A stretch of DNA of 64,000 nucleotides, taken from an uncultured Bacteroidota bacterium. GTDB lineage: Bacteria > Bacteroidota > Bacteroidia > Flavobacteriales > Flavobacteriaceae. Made by a program: the position numbers and the translations under genes. The notes below the pieces were generated by a model. It was not told where the DNA came from. It saw only the letters and a program-made list of their open reading frames with translations, and made no database searches. Positions 18,201 to 27,507 of the stretch are shown one piece after another (the first letter of the stretch is position 1; every line of letters begins with the position of its first letter). The stretch covers positions 1 to 64,000 of the forward strand of contig CACMHY010000004.1 in NCBI GenBank assembly GCA_902613595.1. Reading direction: 5' to 3'.

Positions 18201-21200
18201 ATGAAAAAACTAATATTAATTACGACACTATTGTTTAATGTCTATTTTGCAATAGCCCAAGGATCAACTTTCTCATCAATTGGGGGTCAAGTCTTAGATG
18301 ATCAAGGTTTGCCTTTAATAGGGTCAAACGTTGTTGTTGAACACATCCCTACTGGATCTGTTTATGGAGTAATTACTGACGAAGAAGGATATTTTAGAGC
18401 TTCAGGACTTCGTCCCGGGGGTCCTTATTCAATTGAAATTACTTACACTGGTTTTGAAACATTCAAGAAAGAGGGTTTTTTTCTTCAGTTAGGTCAAACC
18501 GAACGATTCAATCCCACCCTAAGTTCTTCATTAACAGAACTAGAAGAAGTTATTATTACTGGTGGTTATAATTCTAATAAAACCGGAAACGAGGTATATG
18601 TCGATAGGGAAAAAATTGATGCACTCCCTCAAGTTTCACGATCTCTGGCTGACTTTGTAAGAACAACCCCATTTGCACAAATAGGTGAAGGGAATGATGG
18701 TTATGCAATATCAATTGCAGGTCAAAACAATAGATATAATACAATATATATTGATGGAGCTGTCAATAATGATATTTTTGGACTTGCAGGTTCAGGGACT
18801 AATGGAGGTCAAACAGGTGTTAACCCTATTTCGATAGATGCAATTGAATCATTTCAAGTTCAAGTATCGCCTTTTGATGTAAAAATTGGAGGATTTGCTG
18901 GAGGTGCAGTAAATGCTGTAACAAGATCCGGTTCTAATGAACTAGAAGCTTCAGTATATTATTACTCAAAAAATGAAAATCTTTCAGGAAAGGACTCTTG
19001 GGCAAATAATGAAAAATTAGCTAATTTTTCAAATCAACTTTTAGGCGTTCGACTAGGTGGTGCAATAGTCCCTAACAAACTTTTTTATTTTGTTAACTAT
19101 GAAAGACAGGATGACGAAACACCAAACCCATGGGACGCTACAGGTTACACAGGTGATCTAGGTCCCTCGGGTATTCAAAGCTTTGGTCAACAAGTACAAG
19201 CTGCTTATGGTTTTGATCCTGGAACATTATTTCCAAATCCAACTATCCTAGAGAGTGATAAAATAAATATCAAGCTTGACTGGAATGCTGGAGAGAATGA
19301 TAAACTTTCTCTAGGGTTTAGATATTTGGATGCTTATAATATTGAAGCTAGAACTTCAAGTGATTTTGGAGCAGCGTTTTACAATGGGTCAGAAGAATTT
19401 AATTCTAAAACGACAAATGTTACATTTAACTGGGTTCATCAAACCAGTAAGCTAAATAATACAATGAATGTCTCTGTTAATACAATAAGAGACGATAGAG
19501 ACCCTTCGGGTGATATTCGTTTTCCCACAGTAAATATTGACGACGGACAAGCGAGTATAAGCCTTGGTGCTGAAGCTTTCTCTACCGCTAACCTTCTCAA
19601 TCAAGATGTTATTACAATTACTAATAACTTAGAGTTATATAGTGGAAAACACACCTTTACTATTGGAACACACAACGAATTTTATTCTTCGACAAATTTA
19701 TTTATACGTCAAAATTATGGACAGTATGAATATTTAAACCCGCAAGGTTTTCTTAATAATGATCCAAATGCACTAGACATTTATTTTAGATCGTATTCTC
19801 TTCTTACGGAGCAACTTGGAGACGATGCTTTGGAAAGTGCAGCAGTTACAGACTATGTTCAAATAGGATTTTATGTTCAGGATGATTACCAACTAAGTTC
19901 TGATTTTAAATTTTCTGCTGGATTGAGACTTGATATACCTTTTTGGAGTGATAGAAATCCAAATAGTGATTTTAATACAAGAACAATTCCACTTTTAGAG
20001 GCTGCTGGTAAAAATCTTAGAGGTGCTTCAGTAGAAGGTTCAATAGATACTAGATTATATCTCTCTCCAAGAATAGGTTTTAACTGGGACATCAATGGTG
20101 ATAAAAAAACTATACTAAGAGGAGGTATTGGTGTTTTCCTTTCAAGAATGCCTATAGTTTGGAATGCTGGTAGTTATAATAATACTGGAGTTACAGTAGG
20201 TGGAGACGTGCAATTTGGAATTCCATTTGAACCAAATATTGAAAATCAACCTCAGAATGTCCCTGCTGGAACTGGAGGTACTAGTGGTCAAATTGACTTG
20301 TTTGTTCCAGATTTCAAAATGCCGCAACGTTTAAAGTACGCCATAGGTTTTGACAAAGTTTTAGATAGTGGTTGGAAATTCACTTTTGACGGATTATTTA
20401 CCGACAATCTTCAAGGGTTTGCTTATGAAAACTTGAATATTGGTAATGCTATTGGTAGATTAAACGGAGCTGACAACAGGCCATATTATAATCGGAGAGC
20501 AACACTAGATCCAACTTATGATCGCATCCCTCTTGTATTTAATACTTCTGAAGGATACTCATATAATTTAGGTCTTCAAATAGCAAAAGATTTTAATAAT
20601 GGTCTTGATTTTTCTGCCACTTATTCATTTGGAGATTCATTTATTCTTTACGATCAAACTTCTTCTCAAAACTCATCAAATTGGAGAGGTCAGCCAACAG
20701 TTAATGGTAAAAATGCACCAAAACCTGTGGGTAGATCATTTTTTAGTCAAGGACATAGAGTAATTGGAAATCTTTCTTATGAGATTAAATGGAATAACAA
20801 TCTTAGAACTCAACTTGGTCTATTTTACACTGGTAGTGAAGGTGCCCCATTTAGTTATACCTACAGAGATGGTGCAGATCTTCTAAATGATGATTCAAGA
20901 GATAACGCATTGATTTATGTGCCTGCAAATGAAAACGAAATAACTTTAGAAGATCCTACAAATTGGTCTGCACTAAATTCTTTCATTGAAAATAATGATT
21001 ACCTTCAAAGCAGAAGAGGGGATTATGTTGAAAAAAATATGACTAGGGGTCCATGGACTGATGTAGTAGATCTTCGATTTGTTCAGGACTTGATCGTATC
21101 AAGAAATAAACTTCAGTTTACATTTGACATATTTAATTTTACAAACTTAGTCAACTCAGACTGGGGAAGAATTTACAATGTAGGACGTTTTGGTTTCGCT

Positions 21201-21341
21201 CAACCGCTAAGAACAGTTACTGCTGGACCCGACCCAGTTTTCAGATGGCAAGATGGATCAGATGAGCCAAGGGTTAGAGATTTTGGATTGTCAGGATCTC
21301 GGTGGAGAGCTCAAATTGGAATTAGATATACTTTCAAATAA
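18201..21341 (+). CDS. TonB-dependent receptor, Oar/carboxypeptidase-regulatory-domain type
   Basis: 1046 aa; signal peptide; N-terminal CarboxypepD_reg-like domain (GGQVLDDQGLPLIGSNVVVEH); plug NNRYNTIYIDGAVNND; C-terminal IGIRYTFK. Confidence 0.92.
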   Translation: MKKLILITTLLFNVYFAIAQGSTFSSIGGQVLDDQGLPLIGSNVVVEHIPTGSVYGVITDEEGYFRASGLRPGGPYSIEITYTGFETFKKEGFFLQLGQTERFNPTLSSSLTELEEVIITGGYNSNKTGNEVYVDREKIDALPQVSRSLADFVRTTPFAQIGEGNDGYAISIAGQNNRYNTIYIDGAVNNDIFGLAGSGTNGGQTGVNPISIDAIESFQVQVSPFDVKIGGFAGGAVNAVTRSGSNELEASVYYYSKNENLSGKDSWANNEKLANFSNQLLGVRLGGAIVPNKLFYFVNYERQDDETPNPWDATGYTGDLGPSGIQSFGQQVQAAYGFDPGTLFPNPTILESDKINIKLDWNAGENDKLSLGFRYLDAYNIEARTSSDFGAAFYNGSEEFNSKTTNVTFNWVHQTSKLNNTMNVSVNTIRDDRDPSGDIRFPTVNIDDGQASISLGAEAFSTANLLNQDVITITNNLELYSGKHTFTIGTHNEFYSSTNLFIRQNYGQYEYLNPQGFLNNDPNALDIYFRSYSLLTEQLGDDALESAAVTDYVQIGFYVQDDYQLSSDFKFSAGLRLDIPFWSDRNPNSDFNTRTIPLLEAAGKNLRGASVEGSIDTRLYLSPRIGFNWDINGDKKTILRGGIGVFLSRMPIVWNAGSYNNTGVTVGGDVQFGIPFEPNIENQPQNVPAGTGGTSGQIDLFVPDFKMPQRLKYAIGFDKVLDSGWKFTFDGLFTDNLQGFAYENLNIGNAIGRLNGADNRPYYNRRATLDPTYDRIPLVFNTSEGYSYNLGLQIAKDFNNGLDFSATYSFGDSFILYDQTSSQNSSNWRGQPTVNGKNAPKPVGRSFFSQGHRVIGNLSYEIKWNNNLRTQLGLFYTGSEGAPFSYTYRDGADLLNDDSRDNALIYVPANENEITLEDPTNWSALNSFIENNDYLQSRRGDYVEKNMTRGPWTDVVDLRFVQDLIVSRNKLQFTFDIFNFTNLVNSDWGRIYNVGRFGFAQPLRTVTAGPDPVFRWQDGSDEPRVRDFGLSGSRWRAQIGIRYTFK

Positions 21342-21364
21342 ATAAAGGCAAATTATTTAATGTA

Positions 21365-21392
21365 AATCCTCACCTTTGGTGGGGATTTTTTT
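21365..21392 (+). terminator. Intrinsic terminator of the TonB receptor gene
   Basis: AATCCTCACC-TTT-GGTGGGGATTTTTTTT. Confidence 0.85.
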
Positions 21393-21750
21393 TGCATGTA
21401 TTTAAGACTTTATTCTATTAATTTAATTATGACAAAAAATCACGTTTATGAGCAATGCTTTAATTTCTATACTCTTAAATATTTGGTCAAGATTTGATTT
21501 ACTCTGGACCAATTGTAATTTACTTTTAAATACAATAAGTTTTAGTTTTGATGCAAACCACTAACAAAATAAAAGTTCATTTTTAATACTTTGAGATTGA
21601 TAATCCAAAAGTCAAATTCAAAGCTTAATTATTAATTAAAGTTCTATTAATATTTAACTCCCTTTTCATTCATATTTTTATATTGATAAATATGTTATCA
21701 TTTGGTTTTTATAGTTCTTTACAAACTATAAAATTATACATAAAATCAAT

Positions 21751-21779
21751 TTGTTTTATTCTTAGTTTAATTAGTTTTG
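21751..21779 (+). promoter_or_regulatory. Bacteroidota-type promoter TTG-N18-TAGTTTTG
   Basis: TTG at 21751-21753 and TAnnTTTG match at 21772-21779. Confidence 0.55.
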
Positions 21780-21791
21780 AATTATGAACGG

Positions 21792-21818
21792 AAGTGGGTT
21801 TAATAGCCCACTTTTTTA
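21792..21818 (+). terminator. Intrinsic terminator/attenuator hairpin
   Basis: AAGTGGG-tttaatag-CCCACTTTTTT immediately after the predicted promoter. Confidence 0.7.
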
Positions 21819-21874
21819 TTTTAATCATTTAAAAGATTATTTAAATTTAGTGTTACAATGGCTATTTTTACATT

Positions 21875-22009
21875 ATGAAAAAACATATTATTCTAGCTAT
21901 TGGTTTTTCAATAGCTCTTGGCATTTTCCTATATGTATATTTCGGAATTATTTTTGTATTATTTATACCGCCACTTTTTTTATTCTTTTTAAATAAAAAA
22001 GACCAATGA
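21875..22009 (+). CDS. Small membrane protein, 44 aa
   Basis: Own translation MKKHIILAIGFSIALGIFLYVYFGIIFVLFIPPLFLFFLNKKDQ; below ORF-track length cutoff; overlaps the next start. Confidence 0.5.
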   Translation: MKKHIILAIGFSIALGIFLYVYFGIIFVLFIPPLFLFFLNKKDQ

Positions 22010-22155
22010 ACAAAAAACTTTTTAGAATAATAGGTGTTCAAATAATACTACTTGGTTTAGTACTATCTGTCTTTGAGTTTTTGATTGATAACAGCGAACT
22101 GGTTATTGGATCGGGAATAATATTAATTACTATTTCCTTTTTTATAAAAAAATAA
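22006..22155 (+). CDS. Small membrane protein, 49 aa
   Basis: Own translation MNKKLFRIIGVQIILLGLVLSVFEFLIDNSELVIGSGIILITISFFIKK; ATGA overlap with the preceding ORF. Confidence 0.5.
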   Translation: MNKKLFRIIGVQIILLGLVLSVFEFLIDNSELVIGSGIILITISFFIKK

Positions 22156-22174
22156 TACTGTTTTAATCTATCAA

Positions 22175-22369
22175 CTAAAGAGCTCTATTTTTTGGCTTTT
22201 TATCTGGAAACCTTCCCTGATTACCCATTCCGTCAAGATCATTTGAGTCATAAGAACTAATATTTTCTTTTCTTTGAATCTTGTGTTGTGTTCTTATAAT
22301 TTTCAAAAGGAAGTAAACATAAATTATGAATATTACAGATCCAATAACGAACATTATTTTATTATTCAT
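22175..22369 (-). CDS. Small membrane protein
   Basis: 64 aa, one N-terminal TM helix. Confidence 0.45.
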   Translation of the reverse strand: MNNKIMFVIGSVIFIIYVYFLLKIIRTQHKIQRKENISSYDSNDLDGMGNQGRFPDKKPKNRAL

Positions 22370-22379
22370 CGCTTATTTT

Positions 22380-22562
22380 TTAATCTTCGTTTCGTCTTTG
22401 CCTTATGGCAATTGCAAAGGCCAAAATTGTGACTGGCCATAAACCAACGTAAAGTCCTTCCAGCTGATTACCTGTAAACCAAAGGTAAATTGAATAAAGG
22501 AAACTGAAAAATGCCAGGATTATGGGGTAGTATTTTTCTAGGAATTTCATTTTTATTTCCAA
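22380..22562 (-). CDS. Small membrane protein
   Basis: 60 aa, two TM segments; true start probably the internal MKFLEKYY. Confidence 0.5.
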   Translation of the reverse strand: MEIKMKFLEKYYPIILAFFSFLYSIYLWFTGNQLEGLYVGLWPVTILAFAIAIRQRRNED

Positions 22563-22671
22563 TATACTATTTTATTTAGATATTTTGATAATATGCGTGT
22601 TATGTAATATTTGTGTTAACTTATTTAACTATGATAGATAATTAAGATTTTTTTCTAAGTATTTTTGAAAT

Positions 22672-23049
22672 ATGGAGAAATTTCAATCGCCTCGTCAAAA
22701 CAAAATTAATAGTGCTCTTCAAAAGGAGATAGCATATTTGCTACAAGGCATAATTAGAAAGGAAAACATCTCAAATCTAATGATTTCAGTTACAAAAATT
22801 AATGTGTCTCCTGATTTATCCTCAGCAAAAGTTTATTTAAGCATTTTCCCAAATGACAATATTCTAGACTATTTAAATAGTTTAAATAATAATTGTAACC
22901 GTATAAAACATGATCTTTCTCAAAAAATGAAAAACCAACTCTTCAAAATACCCAAGTTAAGTTTTTACATAGATGATTCTCTAGATTACATTGAGAAAAT
23001 AGAAAAAGAATTAAAAACTGGTAGTAACCCCTTAAGAGACTCTGATTAA
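22672..23049 (+). CDS. rbfA: Ribosome-binding factor A
   Basis: 125 aa; SVTKINVSPDLSSAKVYLSIFP and SQKMKNQLFKIPKLSFYIDDSLDYIEKIEK. Confidence 0.92.
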   Translation: MEKFQSPRQNKINSALQKEIAYLLQGIIRKENISNLMISVTKINVSPDLSSAKVYLSIFPNDNILDYLNSLNNNCNRIKHDLSQKMKNQLFKIPKLSFYIDDSLDYIEKIEKELKTGSNPLRDSD

Positions 23050-23078
23050 GTGTATTCAGATGGAAGAATAAAAATAAT

Positions 23079-24275
23079 ATGTCTTATGAGCTTAAAATAG
23101 CGTGGCGCTACTTTTTTTCAAAAAGTAAACAAACTATAGTAAATAGAATAAACTCATTTGCTTTTTTTATGGTCGTAATAACGACAGCCTCACTTTTCAT
23201 AGTATTAAGTGCGTTTTCAGGGCTTAAAGAATTTGGGCTTTCTTTTTCCAATATTTTTGATCCTGACTATAAAATAATACCCGAACAAGGTTCTTATTTT
23301 AATGTTTCTGAAAAGGTCATGGCTAAATTAGAATCAATTCCAGAAATAATCGCAGTAGCCCCTGAAATTGAGAAAAAGGTTTACCTTTCATTTAAAGATA
23401 AAAGTCAAATAGCTATTCTAAAGGCTGTATCCGAAAACTATATTGCGGTATCAAATGTAGATGATTTAGTTACTCTCGGAGATTGGTTGTCGTTTAAGGG
23501 GTCTGAAGCTGTTGTGGGATTTGGAATTGCTGGTAATCTTTCACTGGGAATTTATGATTACAATGATTTTTTAAAAATTACCGTACCGAATATAAATAGT
23601 GATGGAGCTTTGAATCAAAGCTTGTTCACTACACAGCCTGTGATGGTCTCAGGACTTTTCCAAATCAATCAAGATTTGGATAAGAAATATTTATTTTCTA
23701 ATCTAAAATTTGGTCAAAACCTTCTTTCGCTTGAATCCAACGAGTTTTCTTCTATTGTTTTAAAAGTGGTTCCGGGAGTAAAAAAAACAACTTTAACTCA
23801 ACTTATCAAAACTCATCTTCAAACTTCTTTTCGATTAGTTTCTAGAGCCGAGCAAAATGAGGCTCTTTATCGAATGCTTAATACAGAGAATCTAGGGGTA
23901 TACTTTATATTTTCGCTTGTTATGATTATCGGTCTATTTAATGTAATTGGTTCACTCACAATGATGATATTAGACAAAAAAAGACAGATTAAAATTTTAA
24001 TTTCTTTAGGTGCTACTCGTAATGGTATTTATAAAATATTTATGATAATTGGTCTTCTTATTTGCGGCATTGGGGGGGCCGCAGGGCTAATATTTGGGAC
24101 CTTCCTTATCTTGATCCAGTCTTATTATCCCTTTGTTTTTGTGCCAGGAACAAATATCGAATATCCGGTGATTTTTGAATTAAATAATTTAATAATTGTA
24201 ATTATTACGTTATTGGTTCTAGGAACAATTAGTACTGCTTGGGCCTTAAAAAGCGTATCAAGAGGTACAGATTAA
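23079..24275 (+). CDS. ABC transporter permease, LolC/LolE (FtsX-like) family
   Basis: 398 aa; four TM segments with FtsX-like C-terminal domain. Confidence 0.88.
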   Translation: MSYELKIAWRYFFSKSKQTIVNRINSFAFFMVVITTASLFIVLSAFSGLKEFGLSFSNIFDPDYKIIPEQGSYFNVSEKVMAKLESIPEIIAVAPEIEKKVYLSFKDKSQIAILKAVSENYIAVSNVDDLVTLGDWLSFKGSEAVVGFGIAGNLSLGIYDYNDFLKITVPNINSDGALNQSLFTTQPVMVSGLFQINQDLDKKYLFSNLKFGQNLLSLESNEFSSIVLKVVPGVKKTTLTQLIKTHLQTSFRLVSRAEQNEALYRMLNTENLGVYFIFSLVMIIGLFNVIGSLTMMILDKKRQIKILISLGATRNGIYKIFMIIGLLICGIGGAAGLIFGTFLILIQSYYPFVFVPGTNIEYPVIFELNNLIIVIITLLVLGTISTAWALKSVSRGTD

Positions 24276-25264
24276 ACCATCTCTTCTAATGAATATTTTT
24301 CTAAGACTTCATCAAACAAACCATATATTTCATTAGGGCAATTTAAAGTAACCATTTGTTTTCTATATTGCTTAAAATTGGGATAGCCTTTGAAATAATT
24401 TGCATAATGCCTTCTTGTTTCTAGCACACCCAAGACATTACCCTTCCATCTAATCGACATTTCCAAGTGCCTCTTGGCTGTTTTTACACGATCTGATAAT
24501 GAGGGTAAAGAAATATGTGTCCCCGTTTTCATAAAATGCTTGACTTGATTAAAGAACCACGGATTCCCTATGGATGCTCTTCCTATCATCGCTCCATCAA
24601 GCCCATATTTATCTTTCATTTCAATTGCACGTTCAGGTGTGTTTACATCACCATTTCCGAAGACTGGTATATGCATTCTTTGATTGTTTTTGACTTGTGA
24701 AATATAGCTCCAATCCGCGTCGCCTTTATACATCTGGGCTCTTGTTCTTCCATGTATTGATATTGCAGCACAACCTACGTCCTGAAGACGCTCTGCAACT
24801 TCTACAATCTTTATTGAATTATGGTCCCATCCTAACCTTGTTTTCACTGTAACTGGAATCTTAGTGTGTTTTACAATGTATTCTGTCAGTTTAACCATTT
24901 TTGGAATATCTTTTAAAATCCCGGCGCCGGCTCCTTTACAAACAACTTTTTTTACTGGACATCCAAAATTAATGTCAATAATATCCGGTTTTGTCTTTTC
25001 GACTATTTCAACTGATTCCATCATGGAGTCAACATTAGCCCCGAAAATTTGTATCCCAACTGGCCTTTCTTTTTCATAAATATCAAGTTTTTGAATACTT
25101 TTTGCCGCGTTTCTGATAAGGCCTTCACTAGATATAAATTCAGTATAAACCACGTCAGCACCATTTTCTTTGCATAGTGCTCGAAATGGTGGATCACTTA
25201 CATCCTCCATTGGAGCAAGGAGCAAGGGAAATGATCCCAAATCGATATTTCCAATTTTTACCAA
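24272..25264 (-). CDS. dusB: tRNA-dihydrouridine synthase
   Basis: 330 aa; LAPMEDVSDPPFRALC, DINFGCPVKKVV, KTRLGWD, IHGRTRAQMYKGDADW, GNGDV. Confidence 0.94.
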   Translation of the reverse strand: MVKIGNIDLGSFPLLLAPMEDVSDPPFRALCKENGADVVYTEFISSEGLIRNAAKSIQKLDIYEKERPVGIQIFGANVDSMMESVEIVEKTKPDIIDINFGCPVKKVVCKGAGAGILKDIPKMVKLTEYIVKHTKIPVTVKTRLGWDHNSIKIVEVAERLQDVGCAAISIHGRTRAQMYKGDADWSYISQVKNNQRMHIPVFGNGDVNTPERAIEMKDKYGLDGAMIGRASIGNPWFFNQVKHFMKTGTHISLPSLSDRVKTAKRHLEMSIRWKGNVLGVLETRRHYANYFKGYPNFKQYRKQMVTLNCPNEIYGLFDEVLEKYSLEEMV

Positions 25265-25396
25265 GCTTTAAATTTTCTCAAAAATAGTGAAAACAATACT
25301 CAAATGTTTTAACAAGATAAATTTAGAACTAAGTTATACCACACATATTGTGGTCTAAAAGTTTTCTAAAACAAGGGCTTACAGATTTCAAACTCG

Positions 25397-25404
25397 TATA
25401 TTTG
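25397..25404 (+). promoter_or_regulatory. -7 element TATATTTG upstream of lepA
   Basis: TAnnTTTG match 24 nt before the ATG; -33 unclear. Confidence 0.4.
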
Positions 25405-25427
25405 TTCGCTATGAATGAAGGAGTTGC

Positions 25428-27224
25428 ATGAAAAATATTAGAAATTTTTGCATTATTGCACATATTGATCATGGAAAAAGCACACTTGCTGATCGTCTAT
25501 TAGACTTTACAGGGTCTGTCACCGAGCGTGAGAAACAGGATCAGCTTCTAGATAACATGGACCTTGAACGTGAAAGAGGGATTACAATTAAATCTCATGC
25601 AATACAAATGGAATACATGTTTCTTGGAGAAAGATATACACTTAACCTGATTGACACTCCTGGCCATGTTGATTTTTCATATGAGGTTTCACGGTCAATA
25701 GCTGCATGTGAAGGTGCTTTATTGGTAGTAGATGCAGCTCAGAATATTCAAGCTCAAACAATTTCGAATCTTTACTTAGCACTAGAAAATGACTTGGAAA
25801 TTATCCCCGTGTTAAATAAAATTGATTTGCCATCTGCTAATGCTGATGAAGTTACAGATGATATTGTTAAGCTAATAGGGTGTGATGCTGCTGACGTGAT
25901 TCCTGCGTCTGCCAAGACAGGTTTTGGGATTGAAAAAATATTGTCTGCTATTATTAATAAAATTCCAAGCCCAAAAGGCAATTTGAACGAACCTCTACAG
26001 GCCCTTATTTTTGATTCAGTATATAATCCATTTAGAGGTGTGGAAACATATTTCCGAGTAATTAATGGTTCTATTGTAAAAGGGCAAAAGATCAAATTTA
26101 TGGCGACACAAAAAAGTTATTTTGCTGACGAAATAGGAACTCTCAAATTGGATAAAGAACCTAAAGGAGAAATACTGGCCGGCGATGTTGGATATTTAAT
26201 TACAGGAATTAAACAAGCAAAAGAGGTTAAGGTTGGTGATACAATTACTGACGCTACAGCATCTACAAAAACTGCAATAGATGGATTCGAAGAAGTCAAG
26301 CCAATGGTTTTCGCAGGTATCTATCCTGTTGACAATGAAGATTTTGAAGAGCTTCGGAGTTCAATGGAAAAACTCCAACTTAATGACGCCTCCCTTGTCT
26401 TTTCCCCTGAAAGCTCGGCTGCACTGGGCTTTGGTTTTCGCTGTGGTTTTCTAGGGATGTTACATCTTGAAATAATTCAAGAACGCTTAGAGCGAGAGTT
26501 TAATATGTCTGTAATAACAACTGTCCCTAATGTTTCTTACTGTGCTTTCACAAAGAAAAATCCAGATAGTATTTTATGGGTAAATAATCCATCAGATCTC
26601 CCAGATCCATCTATAATTGAGAAAGTCAAGGAGCCTTTTATAAAGGCTTCAATTATTACTAAAGCTGAATTCGTAGGTAGCGTTATGTCTTTGTGTATTG
26701 AGAAAAGAGGTCAAATTAAAAATCAAACTTATTTAACTACAGAAAGAGTTGAGCTGATATTTGATCTCCCGCTGGCTGAAATTGTTTTTGATTTTTATGA
26801 CCGGCTTAAGACAGTTTCCAAGGGTTACGCATCTTTTGATTATTCTCCAACTGAAATGAGAGAATCTAAATTAGTTAAAGTTGATATTTTATTAAATTCT
26901 AATCCTGTTGACGCTCTATCTGCGTTAGTGCATTCTGATAATGCTTTTAATATTGGAAAGAAAATGTGTGAAAAGTTGCGTGAACTTATTCCGCGTCAGC
27001 AGTTTGATATTCCAATACAAGCAGCTATTGGTGCAAAAATTATTTCCAGAGAAACAATAAAGGCTCTTAGAAAGGATGTTACAGCAAAATGTTACGGTGG
27101 TGATATCACTAGAAAGAGAAAGTTACTCGAAAAACAAAAAAAGGGGAAAAAGAAAATGCGTCAAGTTGGAAGTGTAGAAATCCCTCAGCAAGCATTTATG
27201 GCCGTTCTAAAATTAAATGACTAG
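25428..27224 (+). CDS. lepA: Elongation factor 4
   Basis: 598 aa; [40 protein letters not shown]-terminal [24 protein letters not shown]. Confidence 0.98.
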   Translation: MKNIRNFCIIAHIDHGKSTLADRLLDFTGSVTEREKQDQLLDNMDLERERGITIKSHAIQMEYMFLGERYTLNLIDTPGHVDFSYEVSRSIAACEGALLVVDAAQNIQAQTISNLYLALENDLEIIPVLNKIDLPSANADEVTDDIVKLIGCDAADVIPASAKTGFGIEKILSAIINKIPSPKGNLNEPLQALIFDSVYNPFRGVETYFRVINGSIVKGQKIKFMATQKSYFADEIGTLKLDKEPKGEILAGDVGYLITGIKQAKEVKVGDTITDATASTKTAIDGFEEVKPMVFAGIYPVDNEDFEELRSSMEKLQLNDASLVFSPESSAALGFGFRCGFLGMLHLEIIQERLEREFNMSVITTVPNVSYCAFTKKNPDSILWVNNPSDLPDPSIIEKVKEPFIKASIITKAEFVGSVMSLCIEKRGQIKNQTYLTTERVELIFDLPLAEIVFDFYDRLKTVSKGYASFDYSPTEMRESKLVKVDILLNSNPVDALSALVHSDNAFNIGKKMCEKLRELIPRQQFDIPIQAAIGAKIISRETIKALRKDVTAKCYGGDITRKRKLLEKQKKGKKKMRQVGSVEIPQQAFMAVLKLND

Positions 27225-27507
27225 ATAATCTTAAAAATTAGTTTTTTCTTTCTGACAGACTTGTATTAAAATTAGATTATTGATCTAGCATAAAAACCTA
27301 ATTAATATGTAAAGGAAACCATTAATAAGATCAATTTTTATATTAATAAAGAGCTATGTTTTATTATATTGTTATCGAACTAAAATTTTTATATGTGATT
27401 AAGTTTATACTCACAGGGCACACAGGATGTAATCATTTAAACTCTTACGTGTTTAGCAAATAAATATTAATCAAAACATAATTTAAAATATAAATATTTA
27501 CTTTTTT

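Noticed and set aside
21784-21996. 70-aa ORF starting at ATGAACGGAAGTGGG
   Set aside because: Begins on the predicted terminator hairpin and is out of frame with the more plausible 44-aa MKKHIILAIGFSIALG ORF that overlaps it.
25772-26299. Minus-strand ORFs within lepA
   Set aside because: Antisense shadow frames of lepA.
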